Shown here in pieces: positions 10,220-21,535 of a stretch of 64,000 bases of DNA (positions are counted from its first letter, which is position 1; each line of letters starts with the position of its first letter). The position numbers and the translations under genes were made by a program. The DNA is from Onychomys torridus (taxonomy: Eukaryota; Chordata; Mammalia; Rodentia; Cricetidae). The notes below the pieces were generated by a model that was given only the letters and a program-made list of their open reading frames with translations, had not been told where the DNA came from and made no database searches. Location of the stretch: positions 3,786,294 through 3,850,293 of the forward strand of contig NC_050463.1 in the NCBI RefSeq assembly GCF_903995425.1. Reading direction: 5' to 3'.

Positions 10220-10660
10220 CAGATGGATGAGAACATGCAGTGCATTATCAGTCAGATCCTGCAGATGCAGCAGTTGCAGACTTAGGATTACTAAGGACAC
10301 AGCTGAGGTCTTCAATCTCCATACTTCACTTCTGCAATCCAAAGCCTCAGGGTCAACTTCCTCAGGCTGTAAGATAATGAACAGGACTGATACTGCCCTG
10401 GAAGGCCAGCTTGGCACTTTATCAATGCCTAGCTGACTTCATCACCCTACACTGTCAGCTCACTACCATTTGGACCTCTGATTCCTATCATTCCTTATCT
10501 GACTCCTACATTAGAAGTGACCACTCAAGGGTATATGGTCACTGCAAGAGAGAGAAATAACCAGTGTAAGATAAGGACAGGGATGAGACAAGGGGATTCA
10601 GAAGAAAGCCTGCTCTTCTAAACATAGAACACAGTTATGGCAATAAACACAAGTGTAGTG
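10220..10660 (+). pseudogene. rest of ERV-split terminal exon and 3' UTR
   Basis: Apart from the six TSD bases, the frame of the exon at 5742 resumes at 10226 and runs 19 codons (GAT GAG AAC ATG CAG...) to TAG at 10283-10285. The peptide is Gln- and Met-rich and looks helical. A non-coding stretch follows with a canonical AATAAA at 10642-10647, as expected for a 3' UTR. Splice phase, frame, stop and poly(A) signal together support a real terminal exon. The gene identity is unknown to me. The ERV would impose its own poly(A) signals and stops. Confidence 0.5.
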
Positions 10661-10689
10661 CAATATGTACAGAAACTAAGGTATGGAGT

Positions 10690-10915
10690 TGTGGCTCAGG
10701 GGTGGAGACCCTGCCTATGATACCTCACTGAGTACCTGGAGGCAGGCCTTAGGGGTGGAGCCTCTGCCTAGAATTCTTCAGGGGTTAGGAATATGGACAG
10801 GTAGGAGCCTCTCCCTAAAATCCCCCAGGGAGGGGCTGGGGATGTGGTCAGGTGGAAGCCTCTCCCTAGAATCCTTCTTGAGGGGCTGGGGGCATGGTTA
10901 GGTGTGGAGCCTTAT
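10690..10915 (+). repeat. tandem ID/tRNA-like half units
   Basis: About four imperfect units of 50-60 bases. Each has a core like ggggtggagcctctgcctaga, resembling the A-box half of an ID (tRNA-Ala-derived) element (gctcagtggtagagcacttgcc). Units are joined head to tail, without the B-box half. Confidence 0.6.
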
Positions 10916-10924
10916 CACATCCCT

Positions 10925-11362
10925 AGACACTGGGACACTGGATTCAGAGTTGAGGCAGACTAAAGTCACATGCAATAGCCAACTTTATCCACCTCCTCAG
11001 ACAATATATATTCTGAGGCCTAAGAAAGGTCACAAGAGTACATTTCTCCTGAGATCACGCAGTACAATCACTAGGACAAACAATATGTGGCAAAAGGATG
11101 TTTTTCCATAGAGTCATAAACATTTAATGTAATGACTGCATCGAGCAAGAATGAGTAATTAGAAGTAAATGCATTCCTATCCACTATACCTTGGAGAAGC
11201 AAAACAAAAATAAAAACAAAACAAAAAACACCTTCCACAAACAATTCTGTGTTTCTAAGAAATTGAGGTCACAAGACTTTGTCTGGTTTTCTTGGTGTGT
11301 TCTCACAAGCTCTCAGAATTACCACCTCACTATGTTCCTGGACTGTGTTCTGTCAAACATGA
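10925..11362 (-). mobile_element. LTR family C copy
   Basis: Aligns by eye over most of its length with the LTRs at 12640-13075 and 20964-21395: the ctcagaattaccacctca, attgaggtcacaagac and ggtcacaagagta blocks. The LTR start in this orientation is near 11362 (tgacagaacac). Interrupted by an A-rich expansion near 11205-11235. Confidence 0.6.
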
Positions 11363-12190
11363 AGCAACTTATATGTGACCTACTAATCCCAATCTTTCAT
11401 ATTTATCTTCTCAACCCAGGTCCTCACACTAGACATCTCTACTTTTGGGCTAATAATTTCTGTTGTTTTTGACCATCAAACACTTTGGTGTTCTAATCCA
11501 CAAGAAAAGACTAAAGACTTAGAGTTTATTCCAATTCAGATTAAATGAATTTATTCTTATGGCTAGCAGAAGGAAGCCAGCCTTAGAGCCAATGCAATAT
11601 GCTATGTGGCTGGGGGGTAAGGTTGAGTTTTAAGGCAAACATCAGAAAGGTGAGTGTTACAACTATCCATAGAATCCACAGCTGGGCAAGAAAATTGTTT
11701 TACGTCCCTCAGTTGTTCCTTTCTTCCTGCTATATAGTAATGAAAAGACCAATTCAACCTTTGAAATAGCGATAAGCAAGTTTTACATAAGCAAAGGCAG
11801 CTATTGATATCTCATAGCCATTACCCTATTATTACCTCAAGTGCAGGCTACTAGGTTCTCCCAGAGCATTGGCTCTTGCATTCCAGAGCAAAAGGTCAGT
11901 GCCCCTTAAGCCATGCCTGTCTTCACATTAAGTTTCTTTACCTATCACAGGGGACTTGTGTAAATTATTACTCTGGTCTGAGTACTCAAATGATAGGCTT
12001 AAGTCAGTTCATTTCTGGGCAGGCAAAAATAATGCCATCATGTTATGGCTGGCTGACATGGCCTTACAAGACCAAACTGGGTTAAATTTTGGTGTTCTGC
12101 TTCCACCTCCAAACTGCTGGCATGATGGGCCAGTGCCACCACAGAAGGCTGAAAAGGCCTTTAAAGTTTTGGCAAAAATGGCGTAACTGA
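11363..12190. other. no identifiable gene
   Basis: Unassigned AT-rich sequence. Short ORFs (for example at 11876-12186) show no family signature. Confidence 0.4.
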
Positions 12191-12194
12191 GACA

Positions 12195-12690
12195 CATGTG
12201 AGCAAGTATAGGTATTCCTTATTGAAGCTTCTGATGCCTAGTGATGTATATTCTGTGACATTATATGTTGGAAGTCCGTGATCTGCTTTTTTATTTTGTA
12301 GGAGATAACAGTTAAGAGATTGCCAAAATCTCAGAAGAGACTTTGAACTTTGAACTTTATAACATTGTTGAGACTGTAATAGACTACAGGGACTTTTGAA
12401 GTTGGACTAAATGCATTTTGCATTATGATATTGTTATAAGCTTATTGAGACCTGGAGGGTAGAATGTGTGGTTGGAATGTAATTGGCCCCCATAAACACA
12501 TAGGAAGTAGCTATTAAGTGGTGCGGCTTCCTTGAAGTAGGCATGGCATTCTTGGAGAAAGTGTGTCCCTATGGAGAAGAGTTTGAGGTTTCATATATGT
12601 TCAAGTCATGCCCAGTGTCTCAGTTTACTTCTTGTTGCCTTCAGATCAATAGCTATCCAGAACCATAGGGACACAGGACAATGGAGCCTA
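12195..12690 (+). mobile_element. MaLR-like LTR element, 3' part
   Basis: 12195-12455 resembles the internal 3' end of rodent MaLR-type elements (agactttgaactttgaac, then gggacttttgaagttgga). A typical LTR start follows (tggttggaatgtaattggc) with the conserved ggcattcttggagaaagtgtg block. The 3' end merges into family C sequence. Confidence 0.55.
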
Positions 12691-13075
12691 AAACTGAGGC
12701 AGACTGAAGAACCGTGAAATGTCCAATTTTATTCAGAGCACCAGACAGTGTTTACTCTTAAGGTTAAGAAAAGTCATATGAGTAATGTTCTCATGAGTCA
12801 CAAGGACAAACTGTCTGTGGAAAAACAAGTTGTTCCATAGAGGCATATAAAATATAGTTTCAGTGTTTAATTGAATAACAAGACCAAGCAATAATGTGTA
12901 ATCTAAAGTAAACTCACTACTATCTGCTATACCTGAAAAAAAAGCATGAAAATACATTCCAGAAGCAATCCTGTGCTTTGAAGAAAATGATGTGGCAAGA
13001 CATTTGTGCTCTTTAGTTGGAGTGTTACCATATGCACTCAGAATTCCACTAACACTCATTCATTCCTTGACACAT
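12691..13075 (-). mobile_element. LTR family C copy
   Basis: Closest relative of the 20964-21395 LTR in this window. Shared landmarks: ttattcagagcaccaga, the ctcatgagtcacaaggac region, and a start (minus strand tgtcaagg) near 13073. It is part of the longer paralogous block to about 14760. Confidence 0.7.
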
Positions 13076-13148
13076 TTCCAATTACACAATCTAATTAAAT
13101 TTAAAAAATAACATAGACATGAAGAAAGCCTTTTCACAATATGGAGGT

Positions 13149-13150
<2 letters not shown>

Positions 13151-13193
<43 letters not shown>
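13151..13193. repeat. (AC)n microsatellite
   Basis: Uninterrupted AC run of about 21 units. The paralogous site near 21600 has only a short, degenerate CA/TA tract. Confidence 0.97.
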
Positions 13194-13197
<4 letters not shown>

Positions 13198-13199
13198 CA

Positions 13200-13375
13200 T
13201 GCCATTACACCATGTGTATATGTGATACCCAAGGAAGCCAGAAGAGGGCATCATATCTTCTCAATCAGGAACTATAGGTAGTTTTCAGCCATCTAATGTG
13301 CACACAAGGAAACAAACCTTGGTTTCCAATAGCAGCAGTACTAATGAGTCAATTCTCTATCACATGAATGTGTCA
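13200..13375 (-). mobile_element. old B2-family SINE (shared with 21690-21835)
   Basis: Minus-strand B2/B3-like sequence (acccaaggaagccagaaga, then a gagtcaattctct block). The same insertion is at 21690-21835, so it predates the duplication. Confidence 0.5.
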
Positions 13376-13689
13376 TTATAATGCAAAAGATGAAATGAAA
13401 ATGCCCCATTATTTATTCGGTCTTCTATCACTGGGAAATGATGAAAGTCCCTGATACATTGTTATCAAAGGAATGAGTGATTTAAATCCCTCTGTAAATA
13501 GACTCTGCACATTGCTTTTAATTGTCATAGGTAACACATTTCTCATGATGTTAATGAACTCAGCAAGAGCTTTCGTTGAGTACAGATATTCCAAATTATA
13601 TTAGGAAAAATTCTATAATGTGACATTTATGTTTGTATGTATGTATGTATCCATCCATCCACTCATCCATCCTTCCATCCCTCTATTTA

Positions 13690-13835
13690 TTAGAGATAGG
13701 ATCTCTCTACATAGTATGACAGTCCTGGAACTCACTATGAGGAACAGGCTGAACTAAAACTTACAGAGTTTGCCTGCCTGTCTGCCAAGTACTGGGATTA
13801 CAAGCATTCACCACTACACTCAGCTGAAATATGTT
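13690..13835 (-). mobile_element. B1 SINE
   Basis: Minus-strand B1: gagataggatctctctac through aagtactgggattacaagc. Diverged. Confidence 0.75.
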
Positions 13836-13889
13836 CTTAAATGACTTCTCTACGTAAACCATATTATATGTTCTCTAAATTTTGTTTAT

Positions 13890-14260
13890 TTTCATATTTT
13901 TCAAAATTTTCACACTGTGTGTACACCTGTGCCACAGTTTTCATGTGCCAGTCAGAGGAACACTTATAGGTGTCTACTATCTACTTCCTCCATGTGAGTA
14001 CTAGAGATCAAACTGAGGTAGTCAAGTTTGTCAACAGTGCCTTAAACTGGTGAATGAACTCATTGGCCATTATTTGGGTTTTAAAAATATTTATGTATGT
14101 GCTTGTGTGGGGGTATGCATATGCCATAGTCCATGTGAACTATTCTGAGACAAACTTGCATGATTAATGTAGGGCTCCCAGAAAATGAACTCAAGTCAAC
14201 AGGTTTAGCAGCAACCTCATTTGCCCACTTAATCTACTCTCTGGTATTCATTAGTGTTCC
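13890..14260 (-). mobile_element. two old B2/B3-like SINE fragments
   Basis: Two successive decayed minus-strand B2/B3-like tails (tgtgtacacctgtgccac; atttatgtatgtgcttgtg) followed by degenerate bodies. Orientation and limits are approximate. Confidence 0.4.
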
Positions 14261-14499
14261 TGTGAAAGCAGTAAGAACAAGTGTTAAGTCCTCAAAATAA
14301 ACTTAACAAAACAACGGGTGACACTATAAATAGCATGCTCATTTTAAAATGTTTCATTATTCAAATTGTCCTCTGTTCTTCTATCCTGTGATGACAATAT
14401 GGTTACAATTTCAAAATGAGACAATATTTTATTGATGGAATGGTTCTATTAGTCTTACTTGAACACCAATGGGACAATTCAGTGTGAGAAAAGTGTTAT

Positions 14500-14750
14500 G
14501 AAATGTTTTCTATATTTATTAATTCCTGGATCATCTTTCAAGTATGAATTTTTCCAGCTTTTGAAGAGAGAGTAACTTGCAAAAGCTTTACCACATTGAC
14601 TATATTCATAGGATTTCTCTCCAGTATGACTTTCTTCATGTGTTTTAATATTTCACTGGTGAGCAAAAGCTTTACTATATCAAATGCATTAATTTGCTGT
14701 CTCTCTCATATGATTTTCTCCAAGATTACAAAGACTACTGCAATGTAGAA
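14500..14750 (-). pseudogene. decayed C2H2 zinc-finger fragment
   Basis: On the minus strand one finger start is legible (YEYSQCGKAFA, first Cys changed to Tyr) with a GEKSYEY-like linker, then stops and frameshifts. The + strand shows the diagnostic tttaccacattgactatatt and ttctctccagtatga strings of a reversed KZFP array. It sits where the paralogous block at 22.6 kb begins its finger exon, so it is the remnant of a duplicated zinc-finger gene. Confidence 0.8.
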
Positions 14751-14764
14751 AAGGATCGAGACTG

Positions 14765-16640
14765 GGGGAAGGCACTCCCAGCCCTATCCCTAGGATGAAG
14801 AGTTCAGGGTTGATTAGAAGGGCATACCTGGTACTCTTGCCGCCATGCTCCTCATAATGCTGATAACTGAATATATGAAACTATAAATTAATGATTTCTG
14901 CTGGGCAGTGGTGGCACATGCCTTTAATCCCAGCACTCTGGAGGCAGAGCCAGGAGGGTCTCTGTGAGTTCAAGGCCAGTCTGGTCTACAGAGCAAGATC
15001 CAGGACAGGCCCCAAAGCTAAACAGAGAAACCCTGTCTCAAGAAAATCAATTTAAAAAAATTAATGATTTCTTTAAAATACTTACTCTAGTCATGTCATC
15101 CCATCAGAGCTAAATAACACTGGACAAGAAAGAAGTTGGTATCAGGGAGCAGGGTGCTGCTGTGACAGGCCAGACCATGCTGCTTGTTGGTAGAATGTGG
15201 TTTTTGATGCTCTGGATTAGGAAAGTGGCTGAATGTTTCATGTAAGCCTTAGTGGACCATAAGAGTGTGGAAGACAGTGGTGCTGCAAGAAATGTAGATT
15301 ATAATGGACCTGCTCAAAGGTTTTAGAGGAGAGTGTTAGTAAGTGGCCTAGAGAATGTTCCTGTGATACTTTGGCAAAGAATGTGGCTTCTTTGGGCCCT
15401 GATTCTGAAGAGGGCTAAATTTAAGAAGTTTAGATTAATTGCCTTGACAGAAGAAATGTCAAGACAGCCTAATAATGACTGTTTCTTCTGTTTTTTACTG
15501 GGCACTCTGTGCAGAGTTATAATGAAAGGCAGCAATCTGATCAAGGAAAAAAATGGTATACTTTTGAGCAGAAAAGGAGAAACAGGAAATATAATAGAGC
15601 TAAGTCTGATGCACAAGAATATAAAGAGTTTAAAGAAAAGTCTGATGATAAATGGACTAAAGGAAGTGGTGGCCTCACAGCAAGAACCCACATAACTAAT
15701 GGATTCCAAACTATGAAAAGAGATTAAAGAGAAGCTTAAGCAGGTAAGGTAAACATCAATAGGAAGCTGGTGCAAATGTTATTGAAGGAGGTGGCCACAT
15801 CCAGCCCCAGCAAGCAGCAGAAGTTGGTAGATTTGGCTTTGGTTCTGGTTTTAAAGTCAAGGATACTGGAAAGGTGTTGTAGAATCTCCCTCTGAAACCG
15901 ATGACAGCTCCTGAGGCCAGGCATGTGAAGCTGTGGAGGTGAAGCCTGTATTGTGTTGGAAACCCCAAGAAGCTGGAGAAGCCAGAGTCATTAGATACCT
16001 GCCAAGGAAACCAGCTGACAGGATGTGAAACCAGCCCAAGGCAGAGAAGAGTGTTACTGTCAATAAAGCTGAAAGGAATTGGAGATGTGAAGAGTGCTTT
16101 GACATCAGACATGGAGATACAGAATGTGTAGTCTGCCAAGTTGATTTTTGGCCTTGCTTTGTTCCAGTATTTCCTCACTGTGCTTTCATTACACACTTTT
16201 GTAATGGTAATATTTATGCTGGAAAACTACACTTTTGTAATGGGTAATGTTGGAAGTATGTGATTTGTTGCTGAGTGGCCCCTATAGGCCAGTATGTTTG
16301 AATGTTTAGTCATGATAGAATGCTTTGGAGTGACTAGAAGGTGTAACCTTGTAGGCATCAATGTGCTCTTTTCAAAGGGAGTGTGCTACTGTGGGTGGGC
16401 TTCAAGATTCAAGGCCCCAAGGTAGGCCAAAATACTTGCTCTTCCTGCTGCCTATATGTAGAGCTTTGAGACACCATGTCTGGTTATGTGCTGCCATGCT
16501 CCCTGTGATGCCAAAATGGACTAAACCTCTGAAACTATGAGCAAGCCCCGCTTAAATACTTCCCATTATAACAGTCCCCATGGTCATTGCGACTCTTCAC
16601 AGGAACAGAAAACTGACTAACACAGATGCCAACACTTGAC
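14765..16640 (+). mobile_element. MaLR-like element (5' LTR end, internal region, 3' LTR)
   Basis: A truncated 5' LTR end (ctgaatatatgaaactata) is followed after about 15125 by a leader with a TTGGTATCAGGG site, as in rodent MaLRs. A 1.1 kb internal region follows with a gag-like open stretch (15333-15695) but no pol. The 3' LTR (about 16246-16625) ends in cttcacaggaacagaaaac. A B1 is inserted in the 5' part. The ORFs across it are not conserved genes. Confidence 0.6.
14900..15059 (+). mobile_element. B1 SINE with 13-bp TSD
   Basis: Full-length B1 (gctgggcagtggtggcac to ccctgtctca plus A-rich tail). Target duplication attaatgatttct at 14887-14899 and 15060-15072. Confidence 0.92.
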
Positions 16641-16677
16641 TTTAAAAGAAGATAAAAACAACTAAAGCACACATAGC

Positions 16678-17211
16678 TGTCCACTGTGTGATGATATATT
16701 GCTGTGGTTGGTTTAATAAAGAGCTAAATGGCCAATAGATAGGCAGGAGGTCCAGGTGGGACTTTCAGGCACAGAGAGGACTCGGAGGACTCTAAGAAGA
16801 AGGTAGAGTCACCAGGGTCACCAACTAAACTCAGAGGGAGTCAGGAACAGAATGAAGGAAAGGTTAAAAAAAAAAACATGAAGTAGGACATAGATTAGAA
16901 GATATGAGTTAAGTTGGGTGGTGGTAGCACACACCTTTAATCCCAGCACTCGGGAGGCAGAGCCAGGCCAATCTCTATGACTTTGAGGCCAGTCTGGACT
17001 ACAGAGCAAGATCCAGGACAGGGACCAAAACTGTATGGAGAAACCCTGTCTCAAAAACACAAAACAAAACAAAACATAAAAGAAGATATGGGTTAATTAT
17101 AAGAGCTAGTTAGAGACAATCCTAACATAAGACTGAGCATTCATAATTAATAAGAAGTCTCCATGTCATTATTTGGCAACTGGCTGGTTGGATAGAGAAA
17201 GATTTGTTACA
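16678..17211 (+). mobile_element. solo LTR, cricetid-type family A
   Basis: Begins tgtccactgtgtgatg, has ggtttaataaagagctaaa as the polyadenylation region, and ends gatttgttaca. It matches the minus-strand LTR split across 54712-54791 and 55356-55610 (gggttaatt...agatgtaag blocks). A B1 lies inside it. Confidence 0.65.
16914..17079 (+). mobile_element. B1 SINE inside LTR family A
   Basis: Full-length B1 with imperfect TSD (agaagatatgagttaa and agaagatatgggttaa). Inserted after the LTR. Confidence 0.9.
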
Positions 17212-18267
17212 GTTAGCAACATTGAATTTTAAAAGACAGTAGGATCTTTCCTGATAGTGAGAATACCATTGGTAATAAATTATATGACCGCACCCTGTGT
17301 AAACTATTAGCTGTTAAGTGCTATATGCTGACACACAAGCCACAGGCAAATGCTCTGTGTCTCAATCCTCTCACCAGACACAAGTGAGTCCAGCAGGTTT
17401 GCACTTACCAATATGAGAGTTGCCAAATTGGAAATTCCACTGGCTCAAGCTAACCTCTCCAAATGGTACACCCATCAATTTGGTTTTCCTTCATTCATTT
17501 GGTATGAAGTAGCACTTGCTGGTAAAGTACACAGAAAGGTACTCACTGTGCCCCAACAGAACCTCCTTTATAACAGAGACTGCTACAGCTGACAATCTGA
17601 AATAACCACTAATGTAGCTATTGACTAGACTGTTTTCTCCTGCAGTGTACACAATAAACTATACCTGGTCTCAAATGAGAAGTTGTGCTGCCCACACAAA
17701 TCATTTTGTTACTATAATTAACAGCCTATTGTGTGACTCAAATGGGTTCTATTAGCTTCATCTGATGTTATAAACATTTAATACAAGAATATAGGAGACT
17801 GAATCATGAAAACAAGGTCAATGCCCTGTGTGACTACACATGGGGATAAGGAAACATGAGTCATCATAAGAGACCTTGTTTCACAAGTATTTTTCTGAAA
17901 AGCTGGAGTGAAGCTGTTCTGGATTTAATGTGCCTTACCAATGGTTAATAATTCCACACACATACAGCTTAGTAAAGAATAATCTCTTTAATAATAACAA
18001 TTCTCCAGATTTACAAAATGCTCAAGAGGATCTGTCCAGGAACAGATTTGCTAACTCATATACACTATAGGCTTAGACATTGCACATATGCTATAAACCT
18101 GGAGAAATGTTGCTTTCTGACCTCCCACATTCATGGCTTGCTCAGTTTACTTTCTTATACCACTCAGAATCACCTGCCAAGGGTGGCATCAACTACCCTT
18201 GGTGCCCTATTAAATAAAACATTAATCAAAAAAATACACTATAGTTTTTCCTACATGTCAATTTGTT

Positions 18268-18892
18268 GTTGAATAAAGCAGAGTCCCAGTATCTAGGGTA
18301 AACTTTAGAGTGAATAGTTGTTTTCAAGAAGTACTTTGACCATGAAGAAATCATTGTGGAAAACAATAATTGTTTTCCATGATTTGTAGAATTATTTTTC
18401 TGAGAGGGCATTACAGCCTGTGCATGATTTTGGTCACAACACTTCTGGCATATCAGAAGCTCATGGATAACTTGGAACCAAAATTAGTACACAATAATTA
18501 CTAAAGAAGTAGGGACATGATGCTTTCCTCTAGAGAAACATATAGATTAGATTCAGGACCTTGGTATAAGCACTTTCTTTAAAAATCAATAAATAGCTAG
18601 GAGGTGGTAGCAAACACCTTTAATCCCAGCACTCAGGAGGCAGAGGCAGCAGGATCTCTGAGTTCGAGGCCAGCCTAGTCTACAAAGTGAGTTCCAGGAA
18701 AACCAGGGCTGTTAAACAGAGGAACCCTGCCTCAAAAAAAAAAAAAAAAAAAAATCAATAAACATGCCTTTCAATGGCAGTCTCAGGTTGAGTCCATCTG
18801 AGGACTGACCTTTCTACTGCCACACAGGCCTAAAAGATCCATTTTGGAGTGACCTCTTTCTTTTACCAATTCATGCAACCCAGAACACCTGA
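18268..18892 (+). mobile_element. solo LTR related to the 34 kb ERV
   Basis: Matches the LTR at 34074-34565: tttagagtgaatagttgttt, gaagtactttgacc and ttttggagtgacctc appear in the same order. The paralogous block (around 57110-57130) lacks it, so it inserted after the duplication. A B1 is inserted at 18596-18754. Confidence 0.8.
18596..18754 (+). mobile_element. B1 SINE inside solo LTR
   Basis: Typical B1 (gaggtggtagcaaacacc to ctcaaaaaa) flanked by aaaatcaataaa repeats, the TSD. Confidence 0.9.
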
Positions 18893-19069
18893 AATCAATA
18901 TTAATCTAGCTTTTATCAAGCTACCAAATTGAATAAGCATGCCTAGAGAGTGTTCTTCAGCTCCCAAACACAGATTTTTAAGTAAACCTCAACTTTCTTA
19001 ATAATCAGTTTTCAGTGTGTGGATCTAAATACACACAAACAATATTTTGATAATCTGTCAAGTTCAGGA

Positions 19070-19285
19070 CTGGAAAGATGGCTCGGTAGTTAATTCTACT
19101 TAATCTTCTTGTAGAAGATATGAATTTCATTTCCAACACTAACTTTGTGGTACACAATCATGCCTACATCCTGTTGCAGGTCATCTAATGCCTTCTCTCT
19201 TCTATGGGCACCAAACATACAAGGAAGCAAAATACACATACAGGTGAAATAAACTAAATAATTATGTGAATTTAAAAAAAAACCC
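19070..19285 (+). mobile_element. B2 SINE shared with 57292-57510
   Basis: ggactggaaagatggctcgg head, old and diverged. The same insertion is in the paralogous block, so it predates the duplication. Confidence 0.75.
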
Positions 19286-19539
19286 ATGTTCTTTTTTTTT
19301 TAATGTCATGATGAACAAAACAGCCAGAAATACATAGAAATGTGACAAATATCTGTAGGACTAAGTTATACCCAAGCACCTCATTGAGGACTCTGGCCAG
19401 AGGCTTCAGCACTAAAAAATGCCCAAAGATCTTCATTGGGGTTTTCTAGGCAGGGTATTTACCCCTAAGCCAATGTTCTTGGGTTTCTTTAAATATTGCA
19501 TAGTATGCCTGCTTACTGCCATAAATGAGTTTTAGGTCC

Positions 19540-20240
19540 AGAAGCTCAAACTACCTTCTGATCCTACCTACCCAAATGTTGTTTCCCCTCAGGCCTAATA
19601 GTACGCCAGTAACTGTCCATAGGGACCAACAGAGGCTCTTAAGTGCATCCCTATCTACCACTGACACCATGTAACTTTGGTATGGCAGTCCAAGTAGTAT
19701 AGAAAGCTGAACAGAGCAGCCTGCACCTATTAAAGAGCCTTCTCCTTTCCCAGGTCCCACAGAAGCAAGGAGGTTTCCACATCACTTGATATATGGGACA
19801 AAATAACAGAGCCAAGACAGCAATGTGCTGTCTCTAGAATCCAAACAGACACAATAAACATTGTGCTTCTTTCTTGGTGGTGGGAGGGGACAGGTGCAAT
19901 GACTTGTCCTTCACATTAGAATAAATATCACTGCATAGTAACCACCACTGTACTACTAAGAATTTCAATGAGGTAGAAGATCCTTGAATTTCGGCTGGAT
20001 TTATGACCCATCCTTGATGGGCATATGTGTTACCAAATGAGTTCAAAGTGGTTGCTACCTCCTGCTCACATGGTTCAACCAATATAATACCATCAAAATA
20101 GTTCACCAATGTGGTATTTTGTGGAAGAGACAGGTGATCCATATCCCTTCTAAGTAATGGCACTTGAGGGTGAAAAGGTAATGTATTATTGATGTAAACC
20201 TGTGAAGGAAGACAGTCCGGTGCCATCTATCCTATAGTTT
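19540..20240 (-). pseudogene. ERV pol fragment (reverse transcriptase to RNase H)
   Basis: The minus-strand frame at 20226-19834 has an RT active-site region where the expected YxDD is NYFDGIIL, so the second catalytic Asp is lost. It continues with GWVINPAEIQG, LKFLVVQW and LSPPTTKKEAQ, typical of ERV RT ends. Further along, another frame has a VVDRDAL segment like a connection domain. The style differs from the class II pol genes elsewhere in the window and suggests a class I- or III-type ERV. Stops and frameshifts make it dead. Confidence 0.65.
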
Positions 20241-20379
20241 TAAATAGATTGGTTAGTGCATAATTAGAGGTTAAACAAATTGCACTAAGAATTGCACAGT
20301 TCATGAGGCCCCAGAGGACAATTGGTAAATGAAGTTAACCATCCAACAGACTCTCCTAAGTTCTCATCAAAATGGAGAG

Positions 20380-20963
20380 AATTCAAGATTAGATTGATTA
20401 GTAAATTACTCAACCCATGCTTCAGCATCTTTTTCAGAAAATGGATGATATGTATCTAAAGGAGGCTCCAGTGAGGGAGCTGAGGGAGCTGAAACCTGCA
20501 TCCATGTCAATGGTGCTTTGCTCTTGATTTTGCCTGAACAAAGAAATTCATCTTTTCTGCCTTTTTTACCAATTTTAAACTTTGGTCATGAAGTTTATAT
20601 TCATTCCAATAATTTGATAACACTTCTTCATGATTAATCTCCTCCTTAATTACTGTGACTGCAGATCAAGTTAATGACCAAGTCACCAAAATCAGAGATC
20701 TTTTCCCCTTCTTTATGTCTTTTCATTTTCCTTTTGAACTCTGTCCCATACTTCTTCACCTAAATTGCCTTCTTCTGGAAACCATTAAAAATAATGTGCA
20801 TGCAACATAATGGTTGTGCTTTTAATACTTCTGCTCCTCCTTACATTTAAAATGAAGTACTTGTTCCCTGGTTTCTGCACCATTATTCTCACTCACCTCC
20901 TTCTCTGAGGGTCCTCACTCTCTCATCTTGTAGCCAATTTCTGGTGCCTGTTCAAGAGCCACT
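20380..20963 (-). pseudogene. class II ERV leader and gag fragment
   Basis: Reading leftwards from the LTR at 20964, a PBS-like site (20944-20961, TGGCTCTTGAACAGGCAC, close to a Lys-type PBS) leads into a leader and a broken gag-like frame with pieces such as VWDRVQKENEK and DAEAW. Many stops. Confidence 0.55.
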
Positions 20964-21395
20964 TGTCACCACTGTAGAGAGGGAGGCTCAGAATTGTGCT
21001 GATAAATGAGGCATACTCAAAACTCACGCAAGAGCCTACTTTATTCAGAGCCCCAGATAATTTATACTCACAGGGTTAAGAAAGATTATGTGAATAATGT
21101 TCTAGTGTGTTCCAACTGCATACAATGACAAAAACAATCCACACAGAACAAAAGTATGTTTTCCCACAAAGACATATAAAGCAGAGTATAAATGGAAAAA
21201 ACAACAACGATAATGAGTAGTGTGAAATAAACTCACTCCTGTTATATTTCAAAGAACAAGAAAACACATTCCAAGAACAATTCTGAGTTTTGAAGAAACT
21301 TAAGTCACAATTGTCTTGTCCTGTTTTCTTGAAGTGTACATACAAACTCTCAAAGTTCTTCTCACATGACTTCATTACATGATAGTGTTCTGACA
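20964..21395 (-). mobile_element. 5' LTR of antisense class II ERV (family C)
   Basis: On the minus strand it starts TGTCAGAACAC, has a polyadenylation region (ggggctctgaataaagtagg) and ends ACAGTGGTGACA, two bases before a Lys-like PBS. 432 bases. Best-preserved member of the family C LTRs here. Confidence 0.8.
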
Positions 21396-21434
21396 ATACA
21401 CATAAACAAAAATAATTTTAAGAAAAGAAACATA

Positions 21435-21535
21435 GGGGATTTAGCTCAGTGGTAGAGCACTTGCCTAGCAAGCGCAAGGCCCTGGATTCGGGCCTCAGCT
21501 CTGGCAAAAATAACAACAAAAAAAAAAAAAAAAAA
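21435..21535 (+). mobile_element. ID SINE
   Basis: ggggatttagctcagtggta through gggcctcagctc then an A-rich tail: a BC1/tRNA-Ala-derived ID element with recognisable A and B boxes. Confidence 0.92.

Larger units (their letters stand above)
17280..19375. repeat. segmental duplication block 1a (paralog of 53965-57605)
   Basis: Runs of near-identical sequence (caatttggttttccttcatt, acacaagccaca, gtgactcaaatgggt, gtcaagttcaggactgg) occur in the same order and orientation at 53965-57605. Divergence is substantial by eye. Insertions unique to each copy (the solo LTR and B1 here, a nested LTR complex there) postdate the duplication. No gene is evident within it. Confidence 0.85.

Noticed and set aside
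15323..16196. ORFs of 120-150 codons on both strands
   Set aside because: Lie in the internal region of a MaLR-like element, which has no conserved pol; mostly shadows of a decayed gag-like region.
21435..21510. tRNA-Ala gene
   Set aside because: A and B boxes are those of an ID SINE with an A-rich tail; no cloverleaf acceptor pairing expected.
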